This document shows, piece after piece, positions 44,155-55,291 of a stretch of DNA of 64,000 nt. The stretch's first letter is position 1. Every line of letters starts with the position of its first letter. The stretch is taken from contig JALMLS010000635.1 in the NCBI GenBank assembly GCA_038496445.1, positions 1-64,000 of the forward strand, read 5' to 3'. The notes beneath the pieces are model-generated. The model was not told the origin of the DNA. It made no database searches and saw only the letters and a program-made list of their open reading frames with translations. The stretch comes from Trichosphaerium sp. ATCC 40318 (taxonomy: Eukaryota > Discosea > Flabellinia > Trichosidae). The position numbers and the translations under genes were made by a program.

Positions 44155-44418
44155 TCATTTGTACTTATTATTTCGTATAGAAAGTGGTTTGATTGTTGTA
44201 ACAAAGCTAGACCTTGCCAAGGATAGATTATTACCACGATAATATCCATTATTAGAGGCACCAGTATGATGTGTTACATTCAATGTCAACGGAGGTAATG
44301 GAGGCAAAGCAAATTCCAATAGCATCCCATCTTCAGGTGCAAACTCATCTTCAAACTTCTCTGATCTGACAAAGAGACCAGATTCACCTATGAGGGCGAT
44401 TGCTGTGGCTGTGATCAT
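44155..44418 (-). CDS. Small unknown protein, 87 aa
   Basis: A genuine ATG at 44418 opens MITATAIALIGESGLFVRSE, followed by an acidic stretch (EDEFAPEDG) and a leucine/proline-rich segment (FALPPLPPLTLNV). The start faintly resembles the first beta strand of longin-like trafficking proteins, but the rest does not follow that fold. It may be the first exon of a longer gene or a chance frame. No paralogue is seen here. Confidence 0.35.
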   Translation of the reverse strand: MITATAIALIGESGLFVRSEKFEDEFAPEDGMLLEFALPPLPPLTLNVTHHTGASNNGYYRGNNLSLARSSFVTTIKPLSIRNNKYK

Positions 44419-44866
44419 TTTCAGACAATATATTTATATTTGAAAGTGACTGAGAGTGTCTAATTCGTACATGTGTAGTCAAAAATTGTAAAACCTTTTT
44501 TATGTTTTGTTGTTCACCAATCCCAGAAGCTATTTTCTATGTTGCTCAGCACGTGTGGTTTGCTAAGAAACAATTGGTACTTACGAATATTATGTTATGC
44601 GAATTATTGCGTACCTGAACTCGGAAAATTGGCGCAGGTCCCGGCCTACATTCACCAGTTAGTGAATAGTAGGATGGGGCATGTGTGTCCAAAGCCATAG
44701 TTCTTGCATTAAGCTGTCGACAAGAACATAAAATTTTGAGTTTTCTACGTGCCTACAATCTCTTAAACCATTTTGCGCTAAAGCAGTGTTTTTCGAAAAT
44801 CATTTTCAAAAATTGTGGAATTTCTCAAAAGCGACGAAAGTTAAGTCAAACAAACGCTGTAAAATC
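44419..44866. other. Upstream region of the LamG gene, with a dispersed repeat
   Basis: No gene. It contains the reverse complement of a GC-richer motif shared with 61448-61489 (see findings) at about 44639-44685 and a CACGTG at 44550. The promoter of the LamG gene should lie at the right end. Confidence 0.4.
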
Positions 44867-46883
44867 ATGTCCCACGTGATAACAATATTTCTCGCATTAA
44901 TTGTTGCTACCAACGCACAGTGTGTACCGAAAGATCCAAGTCTTACCAGTTGGTGGCGATTTGAAGCAATTACTGCAAATAAAGCTTTCGACCTTTTCAA
45001 TTCGCGTGTTGGTACCTTTGGACCTGGTAATGGGTATTCCCAAACCACAGTAAGTACAATTTAAATTAGGGTAATTAATGATCGCAATAGGGTCGCGTTG
45101 GCGATGGGTTACAGTTCCAAAGTGAATCTACCTTTGTAGTTGAGAACGAGGGAATATTCGAACCTGATCAAGGTACTCAAACTATGACGCTGAATTATGA
45201 CGTTTAAATTACTAAATGGCGATGATTTCTAATGTTTAGGAATATCAGTAAATCCCTTTGTAAAAACTACTAATCGTTTTCCTTAAAGGAAGCTTTACAG
45301 TTGAGATGTGGATGAAGATAAGGTTATTCGGAAGAAAACAATATTTGATTCATCACGAAAATTCCAATTATGGGTTCAGTTTATTTCTAGGTGACAATAA
45401 TGTTTTGGCGTCTTATGGTGATTGTAAGTAAGGAATACCTTCATTACCTGTCCTAATAGTATTTAGTTGGAAGTATTACACAATCAAGTGGTATTCTTGA
45501 AGTTGGCTCTCAGGACGTTTGGCACCATGTTGGTATTGCATTCAAGAAGTAATGATTTTTTCTCAACAAATACTTTTTTGTTTTAATTCTATTTTTAGGA
45601 GTACTGAGCAACTTATTGTTTACTTTGGTGCGTTTAGTTGAATAAGCTATGTAGTATATTTAATCATAGTATAGACGGCGTCATGTATCCTAGAAATGCG
45701 GTTCCTGGCGCTAGCATTATCACAGATAGCAGCACACAGTTCTTTATCGGTTCAAATAATGAAGGTGATTATTACTTTAATGGCATTATGGATGAGGTAT
45801 TGTTTTGGGATGACTTATCATTTAATAAAGGAATCACATAGGTATCATTCTACCAAGGAGTTGCTCTGAATGAGACACAGATACAACAGATTTACAATGC
45901 GGGTAAGAACTGTTTATACTTTTGTTGCAAATACATGAATTAACTGTTTTGTTAAGGATTATCTGGATTAGGCAAATGTGTTGTAATGGCAGTTCCCACA
46001 ATAGCTCCTGTTGTACCAACTGAAGCTCCAAGAATGCCTACTGAACAACCGACAATACCTACTGAGGAGCCAATGGCACCAACTCAAGTTCCTATCACAA
46101 CTGAACCAACCGCACCTGCTGAAGCACCAATAGTACCTACAGAAGTACCTACGGACGCGCCAACAACGCCCACTGAGGTACCAGCGATATTGGACGTACC
46201 GACATCGATGAGTAAGTTAGAGCACCTTTGTTTTTTTTTGAGTGCTTTGGCTGAGTATGATTGTGTAATATTCTAATGATGGTAATAGCATGCAGCGGCG
46301 ATAAGCCTCCAGGTGCTGAGTGCAATCAAAGTCAAGGCGTTTGGGTTGTTACTGATGATGTTGTGATTCAACCATCAACTACGACTATTCTAATTGAGAC
46401 TTCAGTTGTATTTCAAGGTACATTAAATTACTTGCTTTGGTTTTACGTTATCTTTGAGAGAAGTGATGATTTTGTGTAGGAAACGTAAACTTGAAGGAAA
46501 ACTCAACAATACGAGTTTCTTCAATGGCAACACTGACATTTCAAAAGTGTCCAACTTTCAATGACACTCTCACTGTCGTTCTGACAGAAGTCAGCGAATC
46601 TGTTCATACAGTCCTTATAATACCTGCTAATTGTGATGAGTCGATCATTGACCAAACAACAGTGACAAGTGATGTTGAAGATGAATGTAGCGATTTTTCT
46701 GCAGTAGAAACGCAAACAAGACTTTCTGTGTTGTGGACAGTCAATGACAAATGTAATGATAGTGGTCTGAGTAATGGTGCGATTGCTGGTATTGCTGTCG
46801 CGGTTGTTTTGGTTGTTGTAGTTATAGCTGGGAGTTTGATTTACTATTTTACTTTTCATGGGAAGAGAACCTTTGTCATTTGA
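44867..46883 (+). CDS. Single-pass membrane protein with LamG-like domain and Pro/Thr stalk
   Basis: The ATG at 44867 gives the signal peptide MSHVITIFLALIVATNA. The next exons form a LamG/jelly-roll domain: SLTSWWRFEA, RVGDGLQFQSESTFVV, SFTVEMWMKI (about 45295), DVWHHVGIAFKK (about 45530), QLIVYFDG, and FNGIMDEV closing with NETQIQQIYNAG. A Pro/Thr stalk follows (45990-46205; units like VPTEAP, PTEQPTIP), then a cysteine-containing beta domain (PGAECNQSQGVWVV, SSMATLTFQKCPTF), and a transmembrane helix at about 46785-46850 (AIAGIAVAVVLVVVVIAGSL). The cytoplasmic tail is only about ten residues (FHGKRTFVI), so it cannot signal by itself. It is built like an adhesion or co-receptor molecule and shares its stalk type with the receptor kinase. 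About eight short introns. Confidence 0.78.
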
Positions 46884-47352
46884 TGCTACATCTTCATACA
46901 TTATCTAAATAAAAATTCTGATTTGAACATGCCTCTGAAAGGTGGTAGAATGTAAGAGATAATTTTCCGAATGTCTTGCTTAGAACTTCGTATATAAGTC
47001 ACAGATTTAATCAACAACTTTCAGTTTTATTCGCACATTTTGACAGAGAACTGTAATTGTTTTTGAAAACAATGAGTTAACTGTTTGTTAAGGATATCTG
47101 GATTCTGGAAAATGTGTTCCTATATCTCCAACTGCAGTTCCCATAATGGCGCCTGTTGTACCAACTGAAGCACCAAGAATGCCTACTGAACAACCAATGA
47201 CGCCAACTCGAGTTCCTGTCACAACTGAGGCTCCATAAGTACCAACGCAAACTATGAGTACTTGAAGCTACGTCTATATTTTACTAGTATTGATGTTGAT
47301 AGTATGTAACGGCGATAAGCCTCCAGGTGCTGAGTGTAATCAAAGTCAAGTG
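46884..47352 (+). pseudogene. Partial duplicate of the Pro/Thr stalk exon
   Basis: At 47094-47240 the sequence repeats the stalk exon of the upstream gene (SGKCVPISPTAVPIMAPVVP, PTEAPRMPTEQP), then stops. At 47310-47350 the following exon start recurs (GDKPPGAECNQSQ). The intervening repeats are lost and no downstream exons follow. The left part (46884-47090) holds the 3' flank of the gene and no other feature. Confidence 0.65.
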
Positions 47353-47688
47353 TTAACAATACCAGTCGCTCCAAGTTGTAAAACTGTTTAAAGTCAAAAA
47401 TGTTTTATTCTCAAGAGTGTCGCTAGAAGAAACTGCATCGCTCAATTCAAACTTTTTTAAAATCTCTCTTTTAGCGTGGTGTATAAGCATCACTATATTA
47501 CAATCCTTCAAGTTTTTACAAGCAAGAGTCTCACATTTTTCCGCATTTAGGTGAGACATGCCAACACGGCCACTGTCTTTAAAAGTTTGTGTTTCTAAAC
47601 CAGAACTTCCATGGAAATCCTGTATTGCCAAAGTATCCACCTTTATTCGTCGTAGGTTTCCAAACAAATAAAGAACTACCTTGCTCAT
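47353..47688 (-). CDS. Unknown 111-aa protein
   Basis: A proper ATG at 47688 begins MSKVVLYLFGNLRRIKVDTL, and the stop is at 47353. The part HLNAEKCETLACKNLKDCNI has the spacing of an irregular leucine-rich repeat, but I see no clear periodicity. It lies tail to head with the Ras gene's 3' end 50 bp away. It may be an LRR relic or a small gene; there is no further evidence. Confidence 0.35.
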   Translation of the reverse strand: MSKVVLYLFGNLRRIKVDTLAIQDFHGSSGLETQTFKDSGRVGMSHLNAEKCETLACKNLKDCNIVMLIHHAKREILKKFELSDAVSSSDTLENKTFLTLNSFTTWSDWYC

Positions 47689-47739
47689 TGTTGCGTATTG
47701 TGACTCTTTGAGCTACTTAACCCTCTAGCAACTGTTTTT

Positions 47740-48649
47740 TTACATCATAGCACAACGTCTCTTTTGTGTAATAGGTTTTGATGGGGTTAAATCTCTTTGC
47801 TTCTTTATCTCTCGTGCAACTTGATAAAAAGCTTCTCCAACATTTTCATTTGTTTTAGCTGATGTCTCATAAAAAGGAATGCCGTAATGCTTTCCAAGCT
47901 CTTCTCCTTCTTCTTTAGTAACTTGTCTGTCTTCTTCTAAATCAACTTTATTCCCAACTATTACTGAAGGGATAGAATCTACATCCTTGATCCTAAAAAC
48001 GAATATCAGCAAACTATTTTGTTTCAAAAAAAATGTGAAAAGTAAGTTTGATGTTTATTCCTAAACTCGAAGCTCCTTTGCTTTTGGATAGAGAGCTTGT
48101 TTTTCAGCACATGTTTGACTATTGGTAGTCTGGCTGTCGTAGATGGATGCTCCAATCCACAAGGTACATTGGAATATAGACTTGTAAAGTGTTCCGTACG
48201 CTCTAACTCTGTCGTATATACCTGCTACTTCCTCGAACGATACACGGCTTGTAATGGCGTAAACAAATAAAAACCCTTCGCATGCTTTTATGTACTGCAC
48301 GTTAACAAAAACGTTAGTTATATATACGTCACCTGACCAAAGTGCTTACTCTATCACGCATTGTAGCGTAATCTTCTCTTCCCGCTGTATCAAAAGCATC
48401 CAATACAAGCGTCTCACCGTCCACAATACATTGTTTACGATACCTACAGAAGAGTTATAACGCGTTTTAATAAAAACACAAGTAAAGAGTTAAAGCACAT
48501 AAAAAAGTGTTTTTAATTGATTAAAACGCTTACGTATATTCTATGGTAGGGTCATATTCATCAAGGAAGTAGTTTTGAAAAAATTGTATTGAAAGTGCTG
48601 ATTTACCGACACCCCAGTCGCCAATAACGTGTATCTTATAGTCGGACAT
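47740..48649 (-). CDS. Ras-family GTPase with CaaX box and unusual switch residues
   Basis: The ATG at 48649 opens [20 protein letters not shown]. Exons: P-loop and effector region ending DEYDPTIEY (to 48534); [12 protein letters not shown] with [13 protein letters not shown] (about 48350-48440); [19 protein letters not shown] (about 48215-48300); and [26 protein letters not shown] and a basic tail ending CAMM (47740-48000). All G-box motifs are present, and the C-terminal CaaX with upstream basic residues predicts farnesylation and plasma-membrane attachment. The residue equal to human Ras Gly12 is Trp and the one equal to Gln61 is Arg, so GAP-stimulated hydrolysis may be weak. The 3' exon recurs as a fragment at 55065-55291. 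Confidence 0.85.
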
Positions 48650-49363
48650 TCGAGTGCTTTCCCGTTGTAAAATGCTGTTTTTGTTGTGCACAACCGGACT
48701 TTGTCCCAGAAAAGAAATCATTGAATGGATATAAATAGAAAAACTCTCATTTTTTCAAGCCCGTATTTTGATCGGCTGCATTTACTATGTTGTTGTATTG
48801 CTGACAACGAGCAGTTTATATACCCTAGCAATTAGTTTTAAGGCGAATAAGTTGTGTTAATTTTGTCTCCTCAAAGTCTTCTAAATTGACCGTACGCATA
48901 CACATCAAATTCATTGTTTTGTTACTCGAAAGTGTTTGTGACTTAGCACTTTGGCTAAGTGGTGAGTCCGAATAAAATCATTATCGGAAAGTAGATAGAA
49001 AATGAAAACAAAATATGTTGCTATCTTCAATGGTTGAAACTGACTGATATCAAACACCTAGAACACTTTATAATAGAGGTTAACTGTAGACACTATTATA
49101 AAATAGAATTGAACATCAATCTGTAAAACCAAGCATTAACTCGTAAGTTTTAGATTTTCTGTTGGTCAATCATATCGCATTCTTGGCGCTTTATAATATC
49201 TTAAATAGTGAGTTCGTATTGAACTAAAAAAGATTATGTCAACGAACATAACAAGTTCGTCTACTTGTGGTGTACAATGTTTTTGTTATACTTAGTGAAG
49301 AGCACTGTTGAAGGTTCCTTAAGTTGAAATTCTGAGCTTTATTTTCTGTTGATGAGAACACTC
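48650..49363. other. Intergenic, no supported gene
   Basis: No frame longer than about 60 codons and no repeat was recognised. It contains the promoter of the Ras gene at the left and the 3' region of the PPR gene at the right. Confidence 0.4.
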
Positions 49364-51374
49364 TTACTCATCAACTTCTTCAGGCTTATAATGCTTGTAA
49401 CTTTCTCGAATTAAGGTCCTGTTTACAGGAGTTCTTCTGTTTGGTTCATGTTTACTCTGACCATATCCTGACTCTTGATAAAACTGCTCACAATCAAATT
49501 TCCAAAAAGTAAAAAACTGTTGAACATGTTGTTCAAAATAGTCAAGTTCAGCGTGTGAAAACCGTCGTATCTTTAGATGAAGATTCATTAAAGCAGTATC
49601 AGCATCCAATGGTGTAGAAAAATGGCAGAGAGTCTTTGTGTAAAAAGTGTATGCAGTAGAACGATTGTACGGAACACCATCCTAAAAAAAAAAAACAAAT
49701 CAGAAGAAGAAAAAATACATCACTTTTATATCGCTTCAAATCACGTTTTAGGTAAAATCTAATTCCTTACTTAATACTCCAACATAGCAAAAACACCAAG
49801 CGATGTAGCTTTATTCAAACAATATGCGTTCAAAAGTGGTGTTTTTGTTTGAAAGGAGTTTAAGAAAAAAACAAGAAAAAAAAAGAGGTCTATCGAAAAG
49901 TAGACTTGAACTCATGATAACTGTTTTTGATGTTGATTATACATACCATTTTTTGCATTGCTAGTACCTTACAAGCCAATAAAGGCTTGGGAGCATACCC
50001 AAGAAGTTTTGTAAATATGTTATACGTTGTACGACATTTATCACGTTTCATTTCTGGAATCACTTTTAGAGCTCTATGAAACTTACCTTTATTAAGGTAT
50101 ATCGTTATTTTATGACCATAATGTTCTGAGTCTCTAGGAACACCAAGTTTTTTCATTTCAGATAAAAGCTCATCAACACCTTCGACATTGTTGAGTTGTG
50201 AATAAAGTCTGAATAAAATCATAAAAAGTTTGCTGTTTGGAGCGACACCTTGCTTCCTCATGTAATCATAGAACTCCAATACATTACCAGTTTTACCAAG
50301 CTTAAATAATATGTCCATTATAAGTGAGTATGTTGTAGCATTTGGTTCAAAATTAGGTGTTTGTGTTTGTCCATTTATTTCTTTACTTCTGAAATGCTGT
50401 GAAAAAAACGTTACAGCTGTATCGAACTGTTCTGCTTTTATATATGCTTCGAGTACTAGATTTAATGTATAAACAGTTGGCTCTATACCTAGGATATATA
50501 CCATATTAATATCACAAACAGTAAGGGAGTACGAATGACGAAAATAGAAGAAGAAAAAAAAAAGTTTCCTTTGCTTGACACGTTTTTCTGTTGCCACATT
50601 TTTTTCATTCTTCGCCTACCTTCTTTTCTCATATTACTGTACTCTGTTAATACTGTAGTATACTGGCCAGCTTTTAATCTTTTCTTCATTTTTGTAGCGT
50701 ATGTCACAGAATCACCCTTTACGTTGTTTGCCTAATGTCAGTGTTAGCCTTTTTTTTTTTCCTTTTTTTTCAGAATTCGCCGTTAAACGACTTTAAAGCC
50801 AACATAAAAACGTTTCAATACGCAAACATTATGTATATACGTATTACGCCACCAGAGAGTGGTTTCGGTCGTATTTTTTTTTTTGAATTCAAAATGAAAA
50901 AAAAATGCTCTAACGTTTGCCTTCATTTCGTTTGATATCGCCAATAGCTCTTCAAATGATGGAGCAAGATTCATCAATACATTGTAAACTGGCAAATCAT
51001 GCGCCAGCCCTTTTGGCTTTAACCAAGATTCTCGCTCTTGTTTTGCTAGTGCGTAGTTCTTCGAGCCTGTCATGGACCATGTCCAGTGTTTTACTGGTTC
51101 GTACTCTGGATCGTCTTTGTTCTCATAATAACGTTTCAAAATGACATCTATATGTATTAGCATAACAACGGGCGCTTTTGTTAAATTAAAGCGTTTTAGA
51201 AAATGTATCACAAATACGCGTTTTAATAGGCGCTGTAAAGTAATATGATTGTCAGTTACCTGATAAGCGTTGTTTTTTCTTTCTATGCACCGCAAATGAG
51301 CGTATTTGGTACCTGAGTTGTTGTACCGTCTGATAATGAATTTGAAGGTGGTTAGAACACACCGAGCGGTGCAT
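49364..51374 (-). CDS. Pentatricopeptide-repeat protein, probably mitochondrial
   Basis: The ATG at 51374 begins MHRSVCSNHLQIHYQTVQQL and continues RYQIRSFAVHRKKKQRLS, an arginine-rich, acid-free leader suited to mitochondrial import. Following exons include KHWTWSMTGSKNYALAKQ (about 51080) and PVYNVLMNLAPSFEELL (about 50960). Tandem 35-residue helical repeats lie at 49950-50490: TVYTLNLVLEAYIKAEQFDT, TTYSLIMDILFKLGKTG, LFMILFRLYSQLNNVEGVDE and HYGHKITIYLNKGKFHRALK. The C-terminal exon ends KHYKPEEVDE at 49364. PPR proteins bind organelle RNA; the repeats here are few and irregular. Head to head with the Bud23 gene, 81 bp between starts. Confidence 0.75.
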
Positions 51375-51455
51375 GCTACGCAATACTCAAATTATTTCAA
51401 ATGACTTAATTACTACGATTGTTTCATTGTAAAACACTAGACAACGCCATAAACC
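51375..51455. promoter_or_regulatory. 81-bp bidirectional promoter
   Basis: Only 81 bp lie between the PPR start (51374, minus) and the Bud23 start (51456, plus). Both transcription units must initiate within or very near it. It is AT-rich and contains no CACGTG. Confidence 0.6.
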
Positions 51456-52862
51456 ATGAGTAGAAACAGACCAGAGCTAAAAGCACCTCCTGAGCTTGTA
51501 CTTGCAGAGAACACTTTTTCTAATTTCTATGCTAATTCTTATGTAGTATTATGATGAAATGGAGGCTAAACGCTATTCTAGAAAGTAAGGAAACAAGTTT
51601 TAACAAAATTTTGTAATTAACTTTTACCAGCAACCATATGGTAGATGTACAACGCGGTCTTGCAGCCCGCTGTCTCGAGTTATTACACTTACCAGAGGAT
51701 ACAGGGCCATTGATGATTTTAGACGTTGGGTATTACTTTACAAATCATTATGAGCATCACTAGAGCGTAAATAACGCGTTTAATAGTTGTGGAAGTGGTT
51801 TATCAGGTGAAGTAATAGAAGAAGCTGGACACTTCATGATAGGCATGGATATTAGCCCAGCTATGCTTGGTAGGTTCCTTGTTAGCTATTTTCAACAAGA
51901 GTATCGAATTCTAACGCCCTAAAACAGAAATTGCAAGGCATAAAGAGTTTGAAGGCGATCTATTCCTCTGGGATATGGGACATGGTGTTTCTTTTCGTCC
52001 TGGAACGTTTGATGGCGTAATCAGGTAGCTTACAAAAAAACTCAAAAAAAAAAGTTGTCAAACTGACTGTTATTTGAAGCGTATCAGCTGTACAATGGTT
52101 ATGTAACTCCGACACTAAACACAACAAGATATCAAGGCGAATGAAAGCTTTTTTTGACTCCCTCTACGCGGGTAAGGACAAGAAAAAAAAAGCGCTTGTA
52201 GTCAACGTACTGTACCTAATATTATGCATATAGCCTTGAAACGTGGTGGTCGTGCTGCTCTACAATTTTACCCCCAAAACGCTCAACAAATTGAACTATT
52301 AACGCGGTTCGCAATGCAATCTGGTTTTACGGGTGGTGTAGTTGTAGATTACCCAAACAGTACAAAAGCAAAGAAATATTATATGTGTCTATTCGCTGGT
52401 CAACAAATACACCAACAGGGTGTTGCTCTTCCTCCAAGACCAAACTTGAGCCATGTACAAGTAGAATTCGAGAGGTACGAAGAATTTTTTTTGATTTTCG
52501 CTTTAAAACCCGTCATGTACGCCTTCATTTACCCATACGCCCCGATATAGAATATATCAGTGTTTTTAAAGGCGTACAGTTAATATTTATACATATCGCC
52601 CTTCACAGGGAGTCCTAGCTTAAAATCTTTTTTTTCTTTTTTTCTTCTTGTTTTTTTCTTGTTTTCTTTTGATTTGTTTCTGTCTTTGTATTTATTCTTT
52701 ATAAGGAGGCGTAAAGAGAGGCATAGTAGAAATAATAGAGCTGTTAAAGGATCAAGACAATGGATTAAGAATAAAAAACAAAGTTTACGTGCACAAGGAA
52801 AAGATGTTCGTCCAACTACAAGAAGGACAGGAAGACTTCGTAACAACAAAAAATTCTTCTAA
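51456..52862 (+). CDS. BUD23: 18S rRNA (guanine-N7) methyltransferase Bud23
   Basis: The ATG at 51456 starts [14 protein letters not shown], followed by [13 protein letters not shown], the classic Bud23 opening. Exons then give PLMILDVG joined to [15 protein letters not shown] (SAM-binding motif I), GMDISPAML (motif II), [61 protein letters not shown] and VALPPRPN. A basic tail ends [13 protein letters not shown] (stop 52860-52862), as in nucleolar Bud23. The enzyme modifies G1575 (yeast numbering) of 18S rRNA together with Trm112 and is needed for small-subunit maturation. About eight short introns; the junctions given restore the family sequence exactly. Confidence 0.95.
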
Positions 52863-52945
52863 CAAATTTCAATATTCATCTTTGTGGACAAGATTTATTT
52901 CCATTTGAAAGCCGTAACTGTAAAATAAAAAACCTATTCATCGTG

Positions 52946-53304
52946 TACAGCTTATTGACAACCACGTAGACGCAACCACCTATACCTTATGTCTACGGTT
53001 AGGTGGCCACGTAAGCTCTACTCGCCGTGTCTCAAACGGTTGGTACTCTGATGGTATTCGCAGTGGCGGAAAGCAACCGTTTAAAGTTGAATGGAGGGTA
53101 ATAAAAAACACAGGTATGCACACTCTACGCGTATACCTTTGTTGTACAATACATTTTGGCTCTCAAAGAATTGTTAAGCACTTTTATCGTAGTAATACAT
53201 CACACAAGAAGAACAGTGCCTACTGGGCAAGCCTAAGACTAACGCGGTTGGTTTTGGACGAATTGTTGCGTTTATTACAATTATCTGAAACGGAAATTGA
53301 GTAG
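52946..53304 (+). CDS. Unrecognised terminal exon or small gene
   Basis: An uninterrupted frame from an acceptor (gtgtacag, 52938-52945) to the stop at 53304 encodes HVDATTYTLCLRLGGHV, WYSDGIRSGGKQPFKVEWRV and a leucine-rich end. Such a long stop-free stretch is unusual in this AT-rich DNA. No upstream exon with an ATG could be assigned, since Bud23 ends at 52862. It converges with the next gene at 53315. No domain recognised. Confidence 0.35.
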
Positions 53305-53314
53305 TTTGAGTCTT

Positions 53315-53602
53315 CTATTCTATCTCCATGTCGTAGCGAACGGTATGAGAAAGGTCGTCGCCATGCCACAATAAAAGTTCAACTATGAAAGGAGTTGGAG
53401 GTACGGGTCGGAATTCTGCGTAGCGTTGGCTGGTGTTATCGTCAAATCTTTCTCTTTCTGCATTTTCGAGCAAGCGTTTCTTTAGCTTTCTTCCATTAAG
53501 TCTTACGTCGAAGTCACTGTCGCCTTGGTATACGAATATAAGACTATCATCGTCTCTGAAGTACTTAATAATTCGAGTAGGGCCGTTGTAATATGTTGCC
53601 AT
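53315..53602 (-). CDS. Unknown 95-aa protein
   Basis: The ATG at 53602 opens MATYYNGPTRIIKYFRDDDS; the stop is at 53315. The protein is charged, predicted soluble, with LNGRKLKKRLLENAERERF in the middle and PPTPFIVELLLWHGDDL near the end. It is intronless. No family recognised, but the composition looks like real coding sequence. Confidence 0.5.
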   Translation of the reverse strand: MATYYNGPTRIIKYFRDDDSLIFVYQGDSDFDVRLNGRKLKKRLLENAERERFDDNTSQRYAEFRPVPPTPFIVELLLWHGDDLSHTVRYDMEIE

Positions 53603-54049
53603 TGTTGTTTAGGATAGATATATGGTGAAAAAGAAGAATTTGCTAGCCAAATCAGTCAAACAATATTGATTTTTAAAACTTCACAGAATGAACGTAAAAA
53701 GTAACAACATTGCTGTTTCACTCCCAATATCAATGTCAAATACTCTTTAAGATTATTCTAGATGTATGGTCAAGCTAGTATTATAGCCAAAAGAAAAACT
53801 GAAGCTTCTGGCTCTACTTATGCGAGTTTTGGTAGATAACTAAACTGTAATTGTTTCTTGGCGTGCTTGGTTTTAAATCGCTCAATGACGGTATACGACT
53901 AGTGATGTATGTGCAGCAGAAGAAGAATAAAATTATTGGTACAAAGCAAACTAAACACATGAATAAAAAGCAAGTAGGGTAGTTATATTTCTACAGCTTT
54001 TTTGTTGTGGTCAGCGTAAACCTTTTGTGTTCAATTATCTGGATATCTT
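53603..54049. other. Intergenic, no supported gene
   Basis: Nothing recognised beyond the promoter region of the 95-aa gene at its left end. Confidence 0.4.
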
Positions 54050-54538
54050 CTATTGTGTGATTGTTGATACTATATGAATACTTGTTATACCTGTGAACCA
54101 AATATGTAGTCTCCAATCACGTTGTCTTCTTGTTAAGTTCATCACCTCAGAAGATCCACTACACTTGTTCGTTAGAGTAAGTCTATGACAGGCCAGATTA
54201 AGCTCAAGCTCTATGATTTCATCGCCTCTAAAAAGCGAATCTCCAACACTAAAGTGTTCCACAATACCGTTGTTTATTTGAGCTCTAAAATCATACCACC
54301 CATAGGACGTTGGATGGGCCAGAGAATTGAGTTCCTCCTCAGGAAGATCTCCTATAATTCCAACAAATAACTTTTGTGTTTTCAGTATTTCTATTGTCCA
54401 CGTGATAACGCCTTTCGAGAACTTCGATTTACCAACAAGCCACTCAGTTTTACCCCGTTTTTCATATTTTGCGCATCTATGAGCGTCTGAAAAGACACAA
54501 TTGTTGCTGCGACCACAAAAACTATCAGTAGAAGACAT
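54050..54538 (-). CDS. SPRY/B30.2-like domain protein
   Basis: The ATG at 54538 starts MSSTDSFCGRSNNCVFSDA; 162 residues, intronless. The order KFSKGVITWTIEIL, KLFVGIIGDLP, YGWYDFRAQINNG, VGDSLFRGDEIIELELNL and CHRLTLTNK follows the SPRY/B30.2 beta-sandwich (G.h.W.v.v....fvGi, ygw....g, GD.i...hD.....l.). SPRY domains bind protein partners, often in ubiquitin ligases. A stand-alone SPRY of this length is common in protists. The match rests on pattern only. Confidence 0.6.
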   Translation of the reverse strand: MSSTDSFCGRSNNCVFSDAHRCAKYEKRGKTEWLVGKSKFSKGVITWTIEILKTQKLFVGIIGDLPEEELNSLAHPTSYGWYDFRAQINNGIVEHFSVGDSLFRGDEIIELELNLACHRLTLTNKCSGSSEVMNLTRRQRDWRLHIWFTGITSIHIVSTITQ

Positions 54539-55064
54539 TTACCTGTTAATCGTTAGCATCGCAAAGAAACATGTTCAAATGCTCATATTTAGTTGTGTAC
54601 TTACGTTCAATTGCCTCAAACGGATTCCCTTTTGTGTGGTGCTGTTTCTATCGCTTTTATAGAATTTTCTTACACAGTACTGCCTCTGTAAATACGGTAA
54701 TGCGTTGGAGATGTATGTGCACCTTCTTTTTGTTTGCTGCAGATTCTTAAGTCAGAAAAGTTCAAAATCACAAAATTATCTGTTCTTTATCTCTCAGAGA
54801 CGTTAAAGCTTACCAACTAGTTTAAGCGGCAGGTACGTGTATCAGTTAATTATGTTACCTTTGCTATCTTTGTAGTCTAGCACTTTGTAGCATATCTACT
54901 CTTTTATTTTGATGCCTTTTCTGCAGAAAGATATGTGAACTGCTTTGCTTGATGAGACACTAAGATGCTCAGTATTTTCAGTTACATGTCAATTGTTTAA
55001 CCATTACACTACGCTATCATCAACCACAGGTAGAGAATTTTTGAAACAATAGACACTTTTCCTT
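54539..55064. other. Intergenic before a Ras fragment
   Basis: No gene. The sequences that would encode the P-loop and switch regions of a Ras gene are absent, so the fragment downstream is truncated. Confidence 0.45.
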
Positions 55065-55291
55065 CAGTAATAGTTGGGAATAAAGTTGATTTAGAAGAAG
55101 CAAGAGAAGTTACTAAAGAAGAAGGGGAAGAGCTTGGAAAGCATTACGGCATTCCTTTTTATGAGACATCAGCTAAAACAAATGAAAATGTTAAAGAAGC
55201 TTTTTATCAACTTGCACGAGAGATAAAGAAGCAAAGAGATTTAACCCCATCAAAACCTATTAAACAAAAGAGACGTTGTGCTATGATGTAA
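55065..55291 (+). pseudogene. Ras-family 3' exon fragment
   Basis: Preceded by a splice-acceptor-like ..ccttcag, the frame encodes [33 protein letters not shown] and a tail ending CAMM. It is almost identical to the last exon of the Ras gene at 47740-48649 but in inverted orientation. The three upstream exons are missing, so it is a partial duplicate without a P-loop. Homology continues past the stop (gttgctagagggttaagtagctc), showing DNA-level duplication. Confidence 0.8.
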
